This document shows positions 52,628 through 62,982 of a DNA stretch of 64,000 nucleotides, piece after piece. Made by a program: the position numbers and the translations under genes. The stretch lies in NCBI RefSeq assembly GCF_001729485.1, contig NZ_CP017157.1:7874001-7938000 (forward strand), written 5' to 3'. The DNA is from Streptomyces lydicus (GTDB taxonomy: Bacteria > Actinomycetota > Actinomycetes > Streptomycetales > Streptomycetaceae). The notes below the pieces were generated by a model. The model ran no database searches, had not been told where the DNA came from, and saw only the letters and a program-made list of their open reading frames with translations. Every line of letters starts with the position of its first letter. The first letter of the stretch is position 1.

Positions 52628-53173
52628 CTACGCCTCGGGTTCTGCGGGCCCGTCGCCTCCGGCGTCGTTCGCCAGCCGGCCCTGCGGGCGCAGCACCAGG
52701 CGCGCCACCACCCGCTCGGCGAGCGCGGTGGCGGTTTCCGGCGCGAGGCCGCTCTCCGTCCCCAGCTCCAGGACCCGCGCGCGCACCGCGGCCAGTTGCT
52801 CCTCGCTCAGCGGGGGGAGCGTCCTGGCGGCCGCCGGTCTGCGGGTGACCCGGCGCAGCCACCCCTTCGTGCGGTCCGTCGCGCCGGTGACGGCGGCGCC
52901 GACGACCTTGCGGGCCGCCTCGTCCAGCACCAGCCAGGCCACCGGCGTGATCAGCGCGGTGACCTCCTGCAGGCCGAAGCCGAGCGGCTCCCGTGCGCGG
53001 CGGCGGCCGGCCAGGCGCGCCACCACGCTGTCGTCGTCGTACCGCCAGAGTCCTTCGACCAGCACCAGTTCGTCCGGGGCCAGCTCGGCCACGACCGACC
53101 GGACGACGTCCCGCACCGCCACGGCTGTCCCCGGCTCCGGCTGCCCGTCGGCCGGCTTCGCCAACGCGTCCAT
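52628..53173 (-). CDS. partner protein of the M48 peptidase, unknown function
   Basis: A 181-residue protein, mostly helical, with one moderately hydrophobic stretch (EVTALITPVAWLVLDEAARKVV) and an Arg-rich segment after it. It has no family I recognise. The ATG at 53173 has GAGGGGG upstream. Being ten bases upstream of the peptidase gene, it may regulate it or be its substrate. Confidence 0.6.
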   Translation of the reverse strand: MDALAKPADGQPEPGTAVAVRDVVRSVVAELAPDELVLVEGLWRYDDDSVVARLAGRRRAREPLGFGLQEVTALITPVAWLVLDEAARKVVGAAVTGATDRTKGWLRRVTRRPAAARTLPPLSEEQLAAVRARVLELGTESGLAPETATALAERVVARLVLRPQGRLANDAGGDGPAEPEA

Positions 53174-53266
53174 CCGCCCCCCTCACGAACGCCCTCTCGC
53201 CACGCATCGTAAGTGCGCCGCCACGCGCGCGGGCGGTTTTCCACAGGACTGTGTCCGCCGGGGCGG

Positions 53267-55219
53267 TCAGCCGACCATTCCGCGCCGTTCCGCGGCGGGG
53301 TTGGCCGTTCCGTTGTGCGGGTGGGGCGGGGGGTGGGCGTGGAACAGGGTGGCGTACAGGCCGCGTTGGGCGAGGAGCTGGGGGTGGGTGCCGGACTCGA
53401 CGAGCAGGCCGTGGTCGAGGACCAGAACGCGGTCGGCGTCCGCGGCGAGGTCCAGGTCGTGGGTGATCACGAGGGTGGTGCGGCCCTCGGCGAGGCGGCG
53501 CAGGGGGCCGAGGATGCGCTGGGTGGCGAGCACGTCCAGGCCGGTGGTGGGCTCGTCGAGGACGAGGACGGGGGCGTCGCGGAGCATGGCGCGGGCGATC
53601 GCGATGCGCTGGAGCTGGCCGCCGGAGAGGCGGGCGGTGCCGGGGGCGATGACGGTGTCGTAGCCGTCGGGGAGGGCGGTGATGAAGTCGTGGGCGTCGG
53701 CGGCCCGGGCGGCGCGCTCCACGTCGTGGTGGGTGGCGCGGCCGTGCGGGCGGCCGGCGGCGATGTTCTCCTCGACGGTGTCGTGCAGGACGAGGGTGTC
53801 CTGGGGCAGCAGCGTGATGTTGTGCCGCAGCTGGGCGAGCGGCATGCGGTGCACGGGGACGTCGTCGAGGCGGACGGTGCCCGCGTCGGGGTCGTAGAAC
53901 CGCAGCAGCAGCGCGGCCAGGGTCGATTTGCCGGCGCCGCTGGGGCCGGTGATGACCAGCAGTTCGCCGGGGACGGCGGTGAAGGAGAAGTCGTGGAGGG
54001 CGTCCTCGGAGCCGCCGGGGTAGCGGAAGTGGACGTGCCGGGCCTCCACCTCGCCGAGGGCGCGGCCGTGGCGCGGCGGGGCGACCAGGGAGGGCGCCGG
54101 GTCGGTGACGGCGGGGCGGGCGTCGAGGATCTCCAGGAGGCGCTCGGCGCCGGCGGTCGCTTCGGTGGCGGTCAGGCCGAGCTGGCCGAGGGAGCGGATC
54201 GGTGGGTAGAGGTAGCCGACGAAGGCGGCGAAGGCGAGCAGCTGGCCGAGGGTCATCCGGCCGGCGGAGATCTCCCAGGCGCCCAGGCCGATGATCGTCA
54301 GCACGCAGACGGTTTCCAGGAGCTCGACGACCTGGTCGTAGAGCCCTTGGAGTCGGGCGCTGGTCACCGAGGCCCGGAACCACCTGCGCGCCTGGTGGTC
54401 GAGCCGTTCCTCCTCGTCGCGCTGCCGGTTGTACGCCTGGGTCAGCACGACGTTGACCAGGCCCTCCTCGACGACGGAGGTGATGGCGCCGTCGGCGGCG
54501 CGCTCGCGGCGGGAGACCTCTTTGACCCGGCCGGTGAAGCGGTGGGTGGCGGCCCAGAACAGCGGCGCCAGGACGAAGGTGGCCAGGGCCAGGTCCCAGC
54601 GCAGCCAGAGGGCGGCACCGGCGTAGAAGATGATGCCGAAGAGCGCCGCGGCCGCCTGGACGAGGCCGGTGATGAGCATCTGCTCGATGGCGTCGACGTC
54701 GCCCGTCATCCGCTCGACGAGGTCACCGCGGCGGCTGCGCTGGAAGAAGTGCGGGGGGAGCGTCTGGAGATGCGCGAAGACCCGGGCCCGCAGGCGCATG
54801 ACGAAGCGCTCGGCGGTCCAGGCCGCGAGGGAGTTGCCGAGGTAGCCCACCACCGCGCCGACCACGGCGACGCCGAGCCACAGGGACGCGGGCTGCCAGA
54901 AGGCGCTGACCGAGCCCTTCTGCAGGGCCTTGTCGGTGAGTTGGGCGAAGAGCAGGATGGCCGCGGTCTCGGCGAGGGCGGCGGCGACGGCGGCCAGGCA
55001 GACCAGGAGGATCCAGCGCCGGTCGCCGTGGGTCAGTGGCCAGAAGCGGCGGAGCGATTCCTTGAGCCCGACGCGCCTGGTGCGGATCGTGGGGTCCGTC
55101 TGCCGGCTCCACAGGCGGGTGTCAACAGGCGGGGATTCCGTGCCGGGTTGGGGCGGGGGCGGCGGCTCCTCGGTGGGTGCCGGCTGCCCGCGGGAGGTGC
55201 GCAGATGCATGGTCACCAC
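53267..55219 (-). CDS. ABC transporter, fused permease and ATPase (exporter type)
   Basis: A 650-residue half-exporter. Six membrane helices span about 70-330, with the coupling region RRGDLVERMTGDVDAIEQ. The ATPase has GPSGAGKST (Walker A), LSGGQLQRIAIARAM (signature) and VLVLDEPTTGLD (Walker B), then ITHDLD with the switch histidine. It should work as a homodimer exporting a drug, lipid or peptide. The N-terminus has 45 Pro-rich residues before the first helix; the start is uncertain (GTG 55219 or ATG 55210). It lies 101 bases after an Arg-rich microprotein gene on the same strand. Confidence 0.88.
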   Translation of the reverse strand: MVTMHLRTSRGQPAPTEEPPPPPQPGTESPPVDTRLWSRQTDPTIRTRRVGLKESLRRFWPLTHGDRRWILLVCLAAVAAALAETAAILLFAQLTDKALQKGSVSAFWQPASLWLGVAVVGAVVGYLGNSLAAWTAERFVMRLRARVFAHLQTLPPHFFQRSRRGDLVERMTGDVDAIEQMLITGLVQAAAALFGIIFYAGAALWLRWDLALATFVLAPLFWAATHRFTGRVKEVSRRERAADGAITSVVEEGLVNVVLTQAYNRQRDEEERLDHQARRWFRASVTSARLQGLYDQVVELLETVCVLTIIGLGAWEISAGRMTLGQLLAFAAFVGYLYPPIRSLGQLGLTATEATAGAERLLEILDARPAVTDPAPSLVAPPRHGRALGEVEARHVHFRYPGGSEDALHDFSFTAVPGELLVITGPSGAGKSTLAALLLRFYDPDAGTVRLDDVPVHRMPLAQLRHNITLLPQDTLVLHDTVEENIAAGRPHGRATHHDVERAARAADAHDFITALPDGYDTVIAPGTARLSGGQLQRIAIARAMLRDAPVLVLDEPTTGLDVLATQRILGPLRRLAEGRTTLVITHDLDLAADADRVLVLDHGLLVESGTHPQLLAQRGLYATLFHAHPPPHPHNGTANPAAERRGMVG

Positions 55220-55320
55220 GCCGTATCGGGCTGCTCGGAAACCTGGACCGGTTCACGGCCCCAAGCACACGAGGCGGACTCGCGTGGCACGCGAGCCAGC
55301 CTCGAGCTCAGAGCTTTGGG

Positions 55321-55458
55321 TCAGTAGAAGTTGTCGTAGCCGAAGAAGCGGCGACGGCGGCCATAACGACGGCCGTACCGGCGGCGACGCCGCCTGCGGT
55401 CGTGGTCGTGGTCCCATCCGTCCCTGCGCCTGCGGGGGAAGACTTTCCGGAAGCTCAT
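55321..55458 (-). CDS. Arg-rich microprotein (45 aa)
   Basis: A short gene with an almost ideal ribosome site: TAGGAGGCGAGC directly before the ATG at 55458. The protein starts MSFRKVFPRRRRDGWDHDHD, goes on with runs of Arg broken by Tyr and Gly (RRYGRRYGRRRR), and ends FFGYDNFY. About 20 of 45 residues are Arg. There is no signal peptide. It could bind nucleic acid or act as a cationic peptide; the ABC exporter gene follows on the same strand. No family is recognised. Confidence 0.6.
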   Translation of the reverse strand: MSFRKVFPRRRRDGWDHDHDRRRRRRRYGRRYGRRRRFFGYDNFY

Positions 55459-55832
55459 GCTCGCCTCCTAGGATTTTGTTCCTTGCTGACGAGCCGTTTC
55501 CGACTACGTCAACTCCCAAGCTACGTCGACGACCTGCCCAGCAACAAGGAAATATGCGTGAAAATTCAGACAAACAGGCAAATTCTTCGCGGGTCACCTG
55601 AGGGTGGCGAGTCGTAACGCAGCGCATACGGGACGACCGCGGCGGCACCGGCGGCCCCGACCTGGGAAACGTCACCCTCCGTAGCCGTTAGGGGACTTGG
55701 TGGTCCGGGTTCGGCGCGGCAGCAGCGGTTACGGGTACGCCGCGGACCGGCCGGTGGCGTAGACCACGAGGGCGCCCGGGGCGCCGGAGAGCGGCGCGAG
55801 GAGCCCGGCGAACCTCCCCCGGCCACGCCGGG
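55459..55832. other. intergenic stretch between microprotein and Fpg/Nei gene
   Basis: No gene supported. An A/T-richer patch at 55545-55585 (GAAATATGCGTGAAAATTCAGACAAAC) is a likely promoter area for the microprotein gene. Confidence 0.4.
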
Positions 55833-56609
55833 TCAGGGCTGGCAGCGGGCGCACCACACGGTGCCGCGGCCCGCGACGCGGCCGCGGCGCAGGGGGCCGC
55901 CGCAGCGCGGGCAGCGCGGGTCGGGGTCGTCGCGGCGGCCGGTCAGCCAGCTGTCGCGGGGCGGCACGCAGCCCGCCCGCACCGCCGCGCGCAGGGTGCG
56001 GCGCAGCTCCGTGTGCAGGCGGTCGCCCTCCTCGTCGGTGAGGTCGCGGGCGGGCCGGGACGGGGGCAGCCGGGTGCGCCAGAGGATCTCGTCGACGAGG
56101 AGGTTGCCGAGTCCGGCCAGCACGGTCTGGTCCAGCAGGACCGCCTTGAGGCGGCCGCGCCGGCCGGCGAGCGCCGCCCGGAGGGCGCCGCGCGGCACCG
56201 TTGCCGCGTCCGGTCCGAGACCGCCGAGCACCCGGTCCAGCCCGGCCGCGTCGACCAGCCACAGGCCCTGGAGTTTGCGCTGGTCGCGGTAGCGGAGCAG
56301 GTGGTGCCGGCTCATGGTGAAGACCACCCGGTCGTGGGGGTGGTCGGCCTCCTCCGGTGCGGTGCACACCAGCCGGCCGGTCATGCCGAAGTGCAGCAGC
56401 AGGGTGGGGCCGCCGGTCCGGGCGATCAGCCACTTCCCGTGCCGCTCGGGTGCGGCGAACCTGCGGCCCTCCAGGGCGTGGCGCAGCTGACGTGCGCTCA
56501 GCCCGTGCAGCACGCCCGCGTCGCGGACCTCGATGTGCCGGACCACCCGTCGCCGGGCGCAGCAGGCGAAGGTGGCGCGGAACGCCTCGACGTCGGGCAG
56601 CTCGGGCAT
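55833..56609 (-). CDS. Fpg/Nei-family DNA glycosylase
   Basis: A 258-residue base-excision repair enzyme. It starts MPELPDVEAF, giving the catalytic Pro2 and Glu3, has HGKWLI near 57 for the conserved lysine, LLVDEILWRTRLPP for the helix-two-turn-helix, and ends in a zinc finger (CPRCGGPLRRG...CARC). It removes oxidised bases and nicks the strand. The start at 56609 is required because Pro2 must follow Met; longer codons upstream are spurious. It lies 41 bases after the TetR gene on the same strand. Confidence 0.88.
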   Translation of the reverse strand: MPELPDVEAFRATFACCARRRVVRHIEVRDAGVLHGLSARQLRHALEGRRFAAPERHGKWLIARTGGPTLLLHFGMTGRLVCTAPEEADHPHDRVVFTMSRHHLLRYRDQRKLQGLWLVDAAGLDRVLGGLGPDAATVPRGALRAALAGRRGRLKAVLLDQTVLAGLGNLLVDEILWRTRLPPSRPARDLTDEEGDRLHTELRRTLRAAVRAGCVPPRDSWLTGRRDDPDPRCPRCGGPLRRGRVAGRGTVWCARCQP

Positions 56610-56650
56610 GCCGTCCACCGCCCTCCTGGCCGTTGTCGCGGGGTCGGTTG

Positions 56651-57232
56651 TTATCCCTGACCCAGGACCCGGCCGACGAAGGCCGCCAGTTGGGCCCTCA
56701 TCCGCGCGGGGGCGGTGCCCTCCTCGCCGGCGAGGTGCTCGACGAGGTCGGCCCGGGTGGCGGCCAGCAGGGCGTGCGCGGTGAAGTCGGCGTCCTCGTG
56801 ACCGGGCAGCCGGCGCAGGGTGTCCCGCAAGGTGCCGTGCCACCAGGCGTAGTGGGCCGCCTGATACGGGCTGCCGCTGCCGGCCTCCTCCAGGGCGAGG
56901 GACAGGTGGCGGTTCTCAAGCTTGAAGCGGAGCAGCGCGTCGAGCAGCGCCGGGACCCGTTCGCGCGGCGGGGTGGCGGGGCCGAGCGGTGCCGGTCCGT
57001 CGGTCACGGCCGTCCGCAGCGGCTCGATCCGCGCCTCGAAGACCGCGCGGATGAGGCCGGTGCGGTCGCCGAAGCGGCGGAAGAGGGTGCCCTTGCCGAC
57101 GCCGGCGGCCGCGGCGATCTCGTCCATCGACACGGTGCGGGGGCTCGCGCTGCGGGCGAAGAGTTCGTCGGCCGCGGCCAGGACGGTCTCCCGGTTGCGC
57201 AACGCGTCGGCCCGCGCCTTGCGTTCGGCCAT
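56651..57232 (-). CDS. TetR-family repressor
   Basis: A 193-residue repressor. The N-terminal HTH reads NRETVLAAADELFARSASP, MDEIAAAAGVGKGTLFRRFGDRTGLI, as in TetR proteins; the remaining helices form the ligand pocket and dimer face. The ATG at 57232 begins MAERKARAD; codons upstream lie over the operator. Two palindromic sites lie between it and the divergent NTF2-like/NmrA-like operon, so it probably represses both. Confidence 0.85.
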   Translation of the reverse strand: MAERKARADALRNRETVLAAADELFARSASPRTVSMDEIAAAAGVGKGTLFRRFGDRTGLIRAVFEARIEPLRTAVTDGPAPLGPATPPRERVPALLDALLRFKLENRHLSLALEEAGSGSPYQAAHYAWWHGTLRDTLRRLPGHEDADFTAHALLAATRADLVEHLAGEEGTAPARMRAQLAAFVGRVLGQG

Positions 57233-57253
57233 GGGTGAGACCCCCTTTACGAA

Positions 57254-57303
57254 ACGGACCGTCGGTCCGTATAGTCCACAACGGTTAAGCGGACCGATGG
57301 TCC
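57254..57303. promoter_or_regulatory. TetR operator pair
   Basis: A perfect 17-base palindrome ACGGACCGTCGGTCCGT lies at 57254-57270, and a related GGACC-GAT-GGTCC at 57291-57303. Both lie in the 106-base gap between divergent genes. ACGGACCG-type half-sites are typical of TetR repressors. Confidence 0.75.
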
Positions 57304-57338
57304 ACATCGTTCGCACAGTCTAGAGGCGAGGCATCCCC

Positions 57339-57755
57339 ATGCGTGAAACCGACCCGGCGGCGCTCTATCGCCACGGCCTGCGGCTGCTCCTGGAGAAGGA
57401 CATGGAGGGCTGGGTCGCCCTCTGCGCCGACGACGCGGTCCTCGAATTCCCCTTCGCACCCGAGGGCTACCCCCGGCGGCTGGCGGGGCGGGCGGAGATC
57501 GCCGCGTACCTGCGGGACTACCCCGACCACATCGATCTCCGGGCCGTCCCCCACCTGAAGATCCACCGCACCGACGCCCCGGACACCGTCGTCGTCGAGA
57601 TGCGCGCCACCGGGCGGATCGTGGCCACCGGCGCGCCGTACGAGATGACCTATGTCGTCGTGGTGACCGTCGCCGACGGCCGCATCACGCACTACCGCGA
57701 CTACTGGAACCCGCTCGCCGTCCCCGCCTCCATGAGCGAGGCGAAGGCCGGATGA
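57339..57755 (+). CDS. SnoaL/NTF2-like protein
   Basis: A 138-residue alpha+beta cone-fold protein: ALYRHGLRLLLEKDMEGWVALCADDAVLEFPFAP at the start and VADGRITHYRDYWNPLA at the end, the usual pattern of SnoaL-like/ketosteroid isomerase-like proteins. It could be an isomerase, cyclase or binding protein. It overlaps the next gene by ATGA, so the two are co-translated. Repressor sites lie upstream. Confidence 0.8.
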   Translation: MRETDPAALYRHGLRLLLEKDMEGWVALCADDAVLEFPFAPEGYPRRLAGRAEIAAYLRDYPDHIDLRAVPHLKIHRTDAPDTVVVEMRATGRIVATGAPYEMTYVVVVTVADGRITHYRDYWNPLAVPASMSEAKAG

Positions 57756-58612
57756 ACGACCGTGACACCGTCCTGGTCACCGGGGCCACCGGCACCACCG
57801 GCAGCCGCGTCGTCGCCCGGCTCGCCGCGCTCGGACACCCCGTCAGGGCCGCCGCCCGCCGCCCGGACGGCGCCCGCGCCGTCCCCTTCGACTGGTACGA
57901 CCCGGCCACCCACCCCGGCGCCCTGCACGGGGCGGACCGCCTGTACCTGGTCCCGCCGCCCGGCGACCCGGACCCGGCCGCCGTGATGCTTCCCTTCCTG
58001 GAGCGGGCCCGCGCGGCCGGGGCGCGCCGCGCCGTCCTGCTGAGCTCCTCCGCGCTGCCCGCCGGCGGCCCGGGCGTCGGCCGGGTGCACGCCGCGCTGC
58101 CCGGCCTCTTCGACGCGTGGACGGTGCTCCGCCCCTCCTGGTTCATGCAGAACTTCACCGGCGGCCATCCGCACGCACAGGACCTCCGCGAGCGCGGCGT
58201 CCTCACGACCGCCACCGGCGGCGGCCGGGTCGGCTTCGTCGACGCGGACGACATCGCCGCCGTGGCCGTCCGCGCCCTGACCGCCGAACCGGCCCTCCCC
58301 GCCGGCGATCTGGTGCTCACCGGCCCGCAGGCCCTGTCGTACGACGAGGTCGCCGCCGTCGTCAGCGAGGTCACCGGCCGGCCGGTACGCCACCGGGCCA
58401 TCGGCCACGAGGCACTGCGCGACCGGCTGGCCGCCGGGATGCCCGCGGAGTTCGCCGCGCTGCTGGCCGGGCTGGACCGCGCGATCGCCGGCGGCGCCGA
58501 GGACCGGGTGACCGACACCGTGCAGCGCCTGACCGGGCGCCCGCCGCGCGCCTTCCGCACGCACGCGCAGGCCCACTGGTCCGGCGGGGCCGCCCGCATC
58601 CCGACGCCGTGA
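57752..58612 (+). CDS. NmrA-like NAD(P)-binding oxidoreductase
   Basis: A 286-residue protein of the atypical short-chain dehydrogenase group: TVLVTGATGTTGSRVVARL (GxxGxxG), VLRPSWFMQNF, and the substrate part LTGPQALSYDEVAAVVSEVTGRPVRH. NmrA-like proteins either reduce quinone-type substrates or sense NADP. It lacks a clear Tyr-x-x-x-Lys, as usual for this group. It is paired with the NTF2-like protein in a TetR-controlled operon, a common detoxification arrangement in actinomycetes. Confidence 0.82.
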   Translation: MNDRDTVLVTGATGTTGSRVVARLAALGHPVRAAARRPDGARAVPFDWYDPATHPGALHGADRLYLVPPPGDPDPAAVMLPFLERARAAGARRAVLLSSSALPAGGPGVGRVHAALPGLFDAWTVLRPSWFMQNFTGGHPHAQDLRERGVLTTATGGGRVGFVDADDIAAVAVRALTAEPALPAGDLVLTGPQALSYDEVAAVVSEVTGRPVRHRAIGHEALRDRLAAGMPAEFAALLAGLDRAIAGGAEDRVTDTVQRLTGRPPRAFRTHAQAHWSGGAARIPTP

Positions 58613-58699
58613 GGCGGCCCCTCTTTGCGCACCGGCCGTGCCCGATGGCGCGGACGCCGGGGTCGACACCGTTCGGCTCCGCCCGGCGGGCGACGCGCT

Positions 58700-59572
58700 T
58701 CAGGAGCGCTTGGACACCTTGGGGCGGGCGCTCGACTTGGTGGGTGAGCTGGACGACGGCCGGGCGACGCGCCGGGGGCGGGCGCTCGACTTGGGGGCGA
58801 CGGAGGACGGCCGGGCCACGCGCCGGGGGGCGGCGGCACCCTCGGAGTTGACGGGGTCCGAGGCGCCGGCCGGTGCGGGGAGGGTGCTGGGGTCACCGGG
58901 GTCCGAGGAGCGGGCCGGGTCCTGCGGGTCGCGGCGGTCCGGGGAGTCGCCGGTGTCCCGCGCGTCGCCCGGGTCCAGGTGGTCGTCGGAGTCCCGGGGG
59001 TCACGGGAATCACCGGGGTCACGGTCGCGCCCCGGGTCACGGGAGTCGGACGGATCGTTGTAGTCACCGGGGTCGCGGGAGTCCCCGGAGTCGCGCCGGT
59101 CGGACGGGTCCCGGTAATCGCCCGGGTCACGGGAGTCCCCGGGGTCACGGGAGTCGGAGGGATCGCGGTAGTCGCCGGGGTCACGGGAGTCCCCCGGGTC
59201 GCGGGCGTCCTCCCGGTCGCGGGATTCGTCGGGATACGACGGCGCGGGCGCGCTGGCCGGGTCCAGCCGCAGGCTGCCGTACCGCGCGAACCGCGCCGAG
59301 CTGCCGGCCCGTACGGTCGCCATCGAGCGCCCCGTGCAGTCGCGGGAGGACCACAGCACCAGGTCGAGGGGGGTGTCGTTGTCCACCAGGCCGCCCCCGT
59401 CACCCAGGCCGTAGCAGTGATCGTCTCCGGGGTCGACGATCTGGTAGTCCTTGTTCCGCGAGCGCATGTGGAAGGTGATGGTGCCGGTGGTGGCCTGGGC
59501 GGCGATCGGGCCGAGCAGGGCGAAGGCACCGGTGGCGGCCACGGCTCCGAGGAAGGCGGTCTTGTGTCGCAT
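58700..59572 (-). CDS. secreted protein with Asp/Pro/Arg-rich repeats
   Basis: A 290-residue protein. The N-terminus is a signal peptide (MRHKTAFLGAVAATGAFALLGPIAAQA, likely cut after AQA). Residues of about 28-105 form a small domain with a Cys pair (DDHCYGLG and SRDCTG), as in peptidase-inhibitor-like actinomycete exoproteins. Residues of about 115-225 repeat RDPGDSRDPGDYRDPSD with variations; the tail is Ser/Arg/Pro-rich. The repeat looks disordered and may bind calcium or the cell wall. GC-rich repeats expand easily. The weak start region has no strong ribosome site. Confidence 0.65.
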   Translation of the reverse strand: MRHKTAFLGAVAATGAFALLGPIAAQATTGTITFHMRSRNKDYQIVDPGDDHCYGLGDGGGLVDNDTPLDLVLWSSRDCTGRSMATVRAGSSARFARYGSLRLDPASAPAPSYPDESRDREDARDPGDSRDPGDYRDPSDSRDPGDSRDPGDYRDPSDRRDSGDSRDPGDYNDPSDSRDPGRDRDPGDSRDPRDSDDHLDPGDARDTGDSPDRRDPQDPARSSDPGDPSTLPAPAGASDPVNSEGAAAPRRVARPSSVAPKSSARPRRVARPSSSSPTKSSARPKVSKRS

Positions 59573-59763
59573 GACGCCAAGGTTCCCGACGACATATCGG
59601 GCTATTCACCTCGAAACGGATATTCACCCATCGCCGCGTGCCGCACTCCCCGGACACAGCACCTCCCGCGCCCTCGCCACCGCCGCGGAAAGCTGACGGC
59701 GAGCCAGTTCGTCGCGCTCCCGGCCGCCGTCGCCCCCCCACGCGCCTCACGGGCCCGTCGGTG

Positions 59764-62088
<2,325 letters not shown>

Positions 62089-62154
62089 CTAGACCTTACG
62101 GAGGAGGGGCTTCCGTTTCTCCGCCGTTTCCGCTCGGCCGGTGCCGCCCATTGA

Positions 62155-62982
62155 TCATTCGGGGCCGCTTTCCGACGCCCTTCTTCCGGCTCGCGCCCCT
62201 GTACGCAGGGCGAGTTCCGCCAGTGCCTCCGGGGCGCCGGCCTGACCGCGGATGCCGGGGAAAGCGTTGACGTCGACCAGGAGCGGGGCGGCGCCGCCGG
62301 CGTCGAGGAAGTCCACGCCGTAGACCTCCAGGCCGAAGACCTCGCCCGCCCGCAGCGCGAGGGCCCGCCAGTCCGCCGGCAGTTCGCCGGGCGGCAGCGG
62401 CAGCGTCCCCCCGCGGCCCTCCGGGGCCAGTTCGGAGCGGCGCAGCCCGGCGAACAGCTGCCCGTCGACCACCCACACCTTGTGGTCCCAGCCGCTGCCC
62501 GCGAGGAAGTCCTGGACGACCACGGGTTCGCCGGGCCACTCGGCGGCCAGCTCCCGCAGCCGTACGGCGCTGTCGGCGCGGGCCACCAGGTCGCCGCGCC
62601 GGCTGTGCCGGCTCTTGACGACCAGCGGGCCGGCCGGCTCGCCGGCCGCGGCCAGCTCCGCCGGTGTCCCCACGAAGCGGGTGCGGGCGAACGGCAGTCC
62701 GGCGCCCCGGGCCAGTTCGGCCATCGCCACCCGGTCCTGGCAACGGGCGGTCGCCGCCGCGGAGTTGACGACCGCGGCGCCGCGCTCCTCCAGGCGGGCG
62801 GCGAGGACCAGCGCCCGGGGCGTGCGGGCCTTGAGGAGGTAGACGTCGGCGAGCGGTCCGGGGTCCTCGTGCCCGCCGCCGGGGTCCACGACCTCGACCC
62901 GGTGGCCGCCTTGGAGCAGCAGGGCGCCGGTCGCGGCCAGCACCGGGTGGGCGGCGTCCGCGGTGATCAGGCCGATCCTCAC
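62155..62982 (-). CDS. RimK-like ATP-grasp ligase, second of pair
   Basis: A 275-residue protein: AELARGAGLPFARTRFVGTP (central domain), PLVVKSRHSRRGD (ATP-binding Lys), VVVQDFLAG and the metal-binding end VDVNAFPGI. ATP-grasp ligases join carboxylates to amines or thiols. GTG 62982 overlaps the upstream stop as GTGA, so both ligases are made together. About half the size of full glutathione-synthetase-like enzymes but normal for RimK-like ligases. Substrate unknown. Confidence 0.75.
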   Translation of the reverse strand: MRIGLITADAAHPVLAATGALLLQGGHRVEVVDPGGGHEDPGPLADVYLLKARTPRALVLAARLEERGAAVVNSAAATARCQDRVAMAELARGAGLPFARTRFVGTPAELAAAGEPAGPLVVKSRHSRRGDLVARADSAVRLRELAAEWPGEPVVVQDFLAGSGWDHKVWVVDGQLFAGLRRSELAPEGRGGTLPLPPGELPADWRALALRAGEVFGLEVYGVDFLDAGGAAPLLVDVNAFPGIRGQAGAPEALAELALRTGARAGRRASESGPE

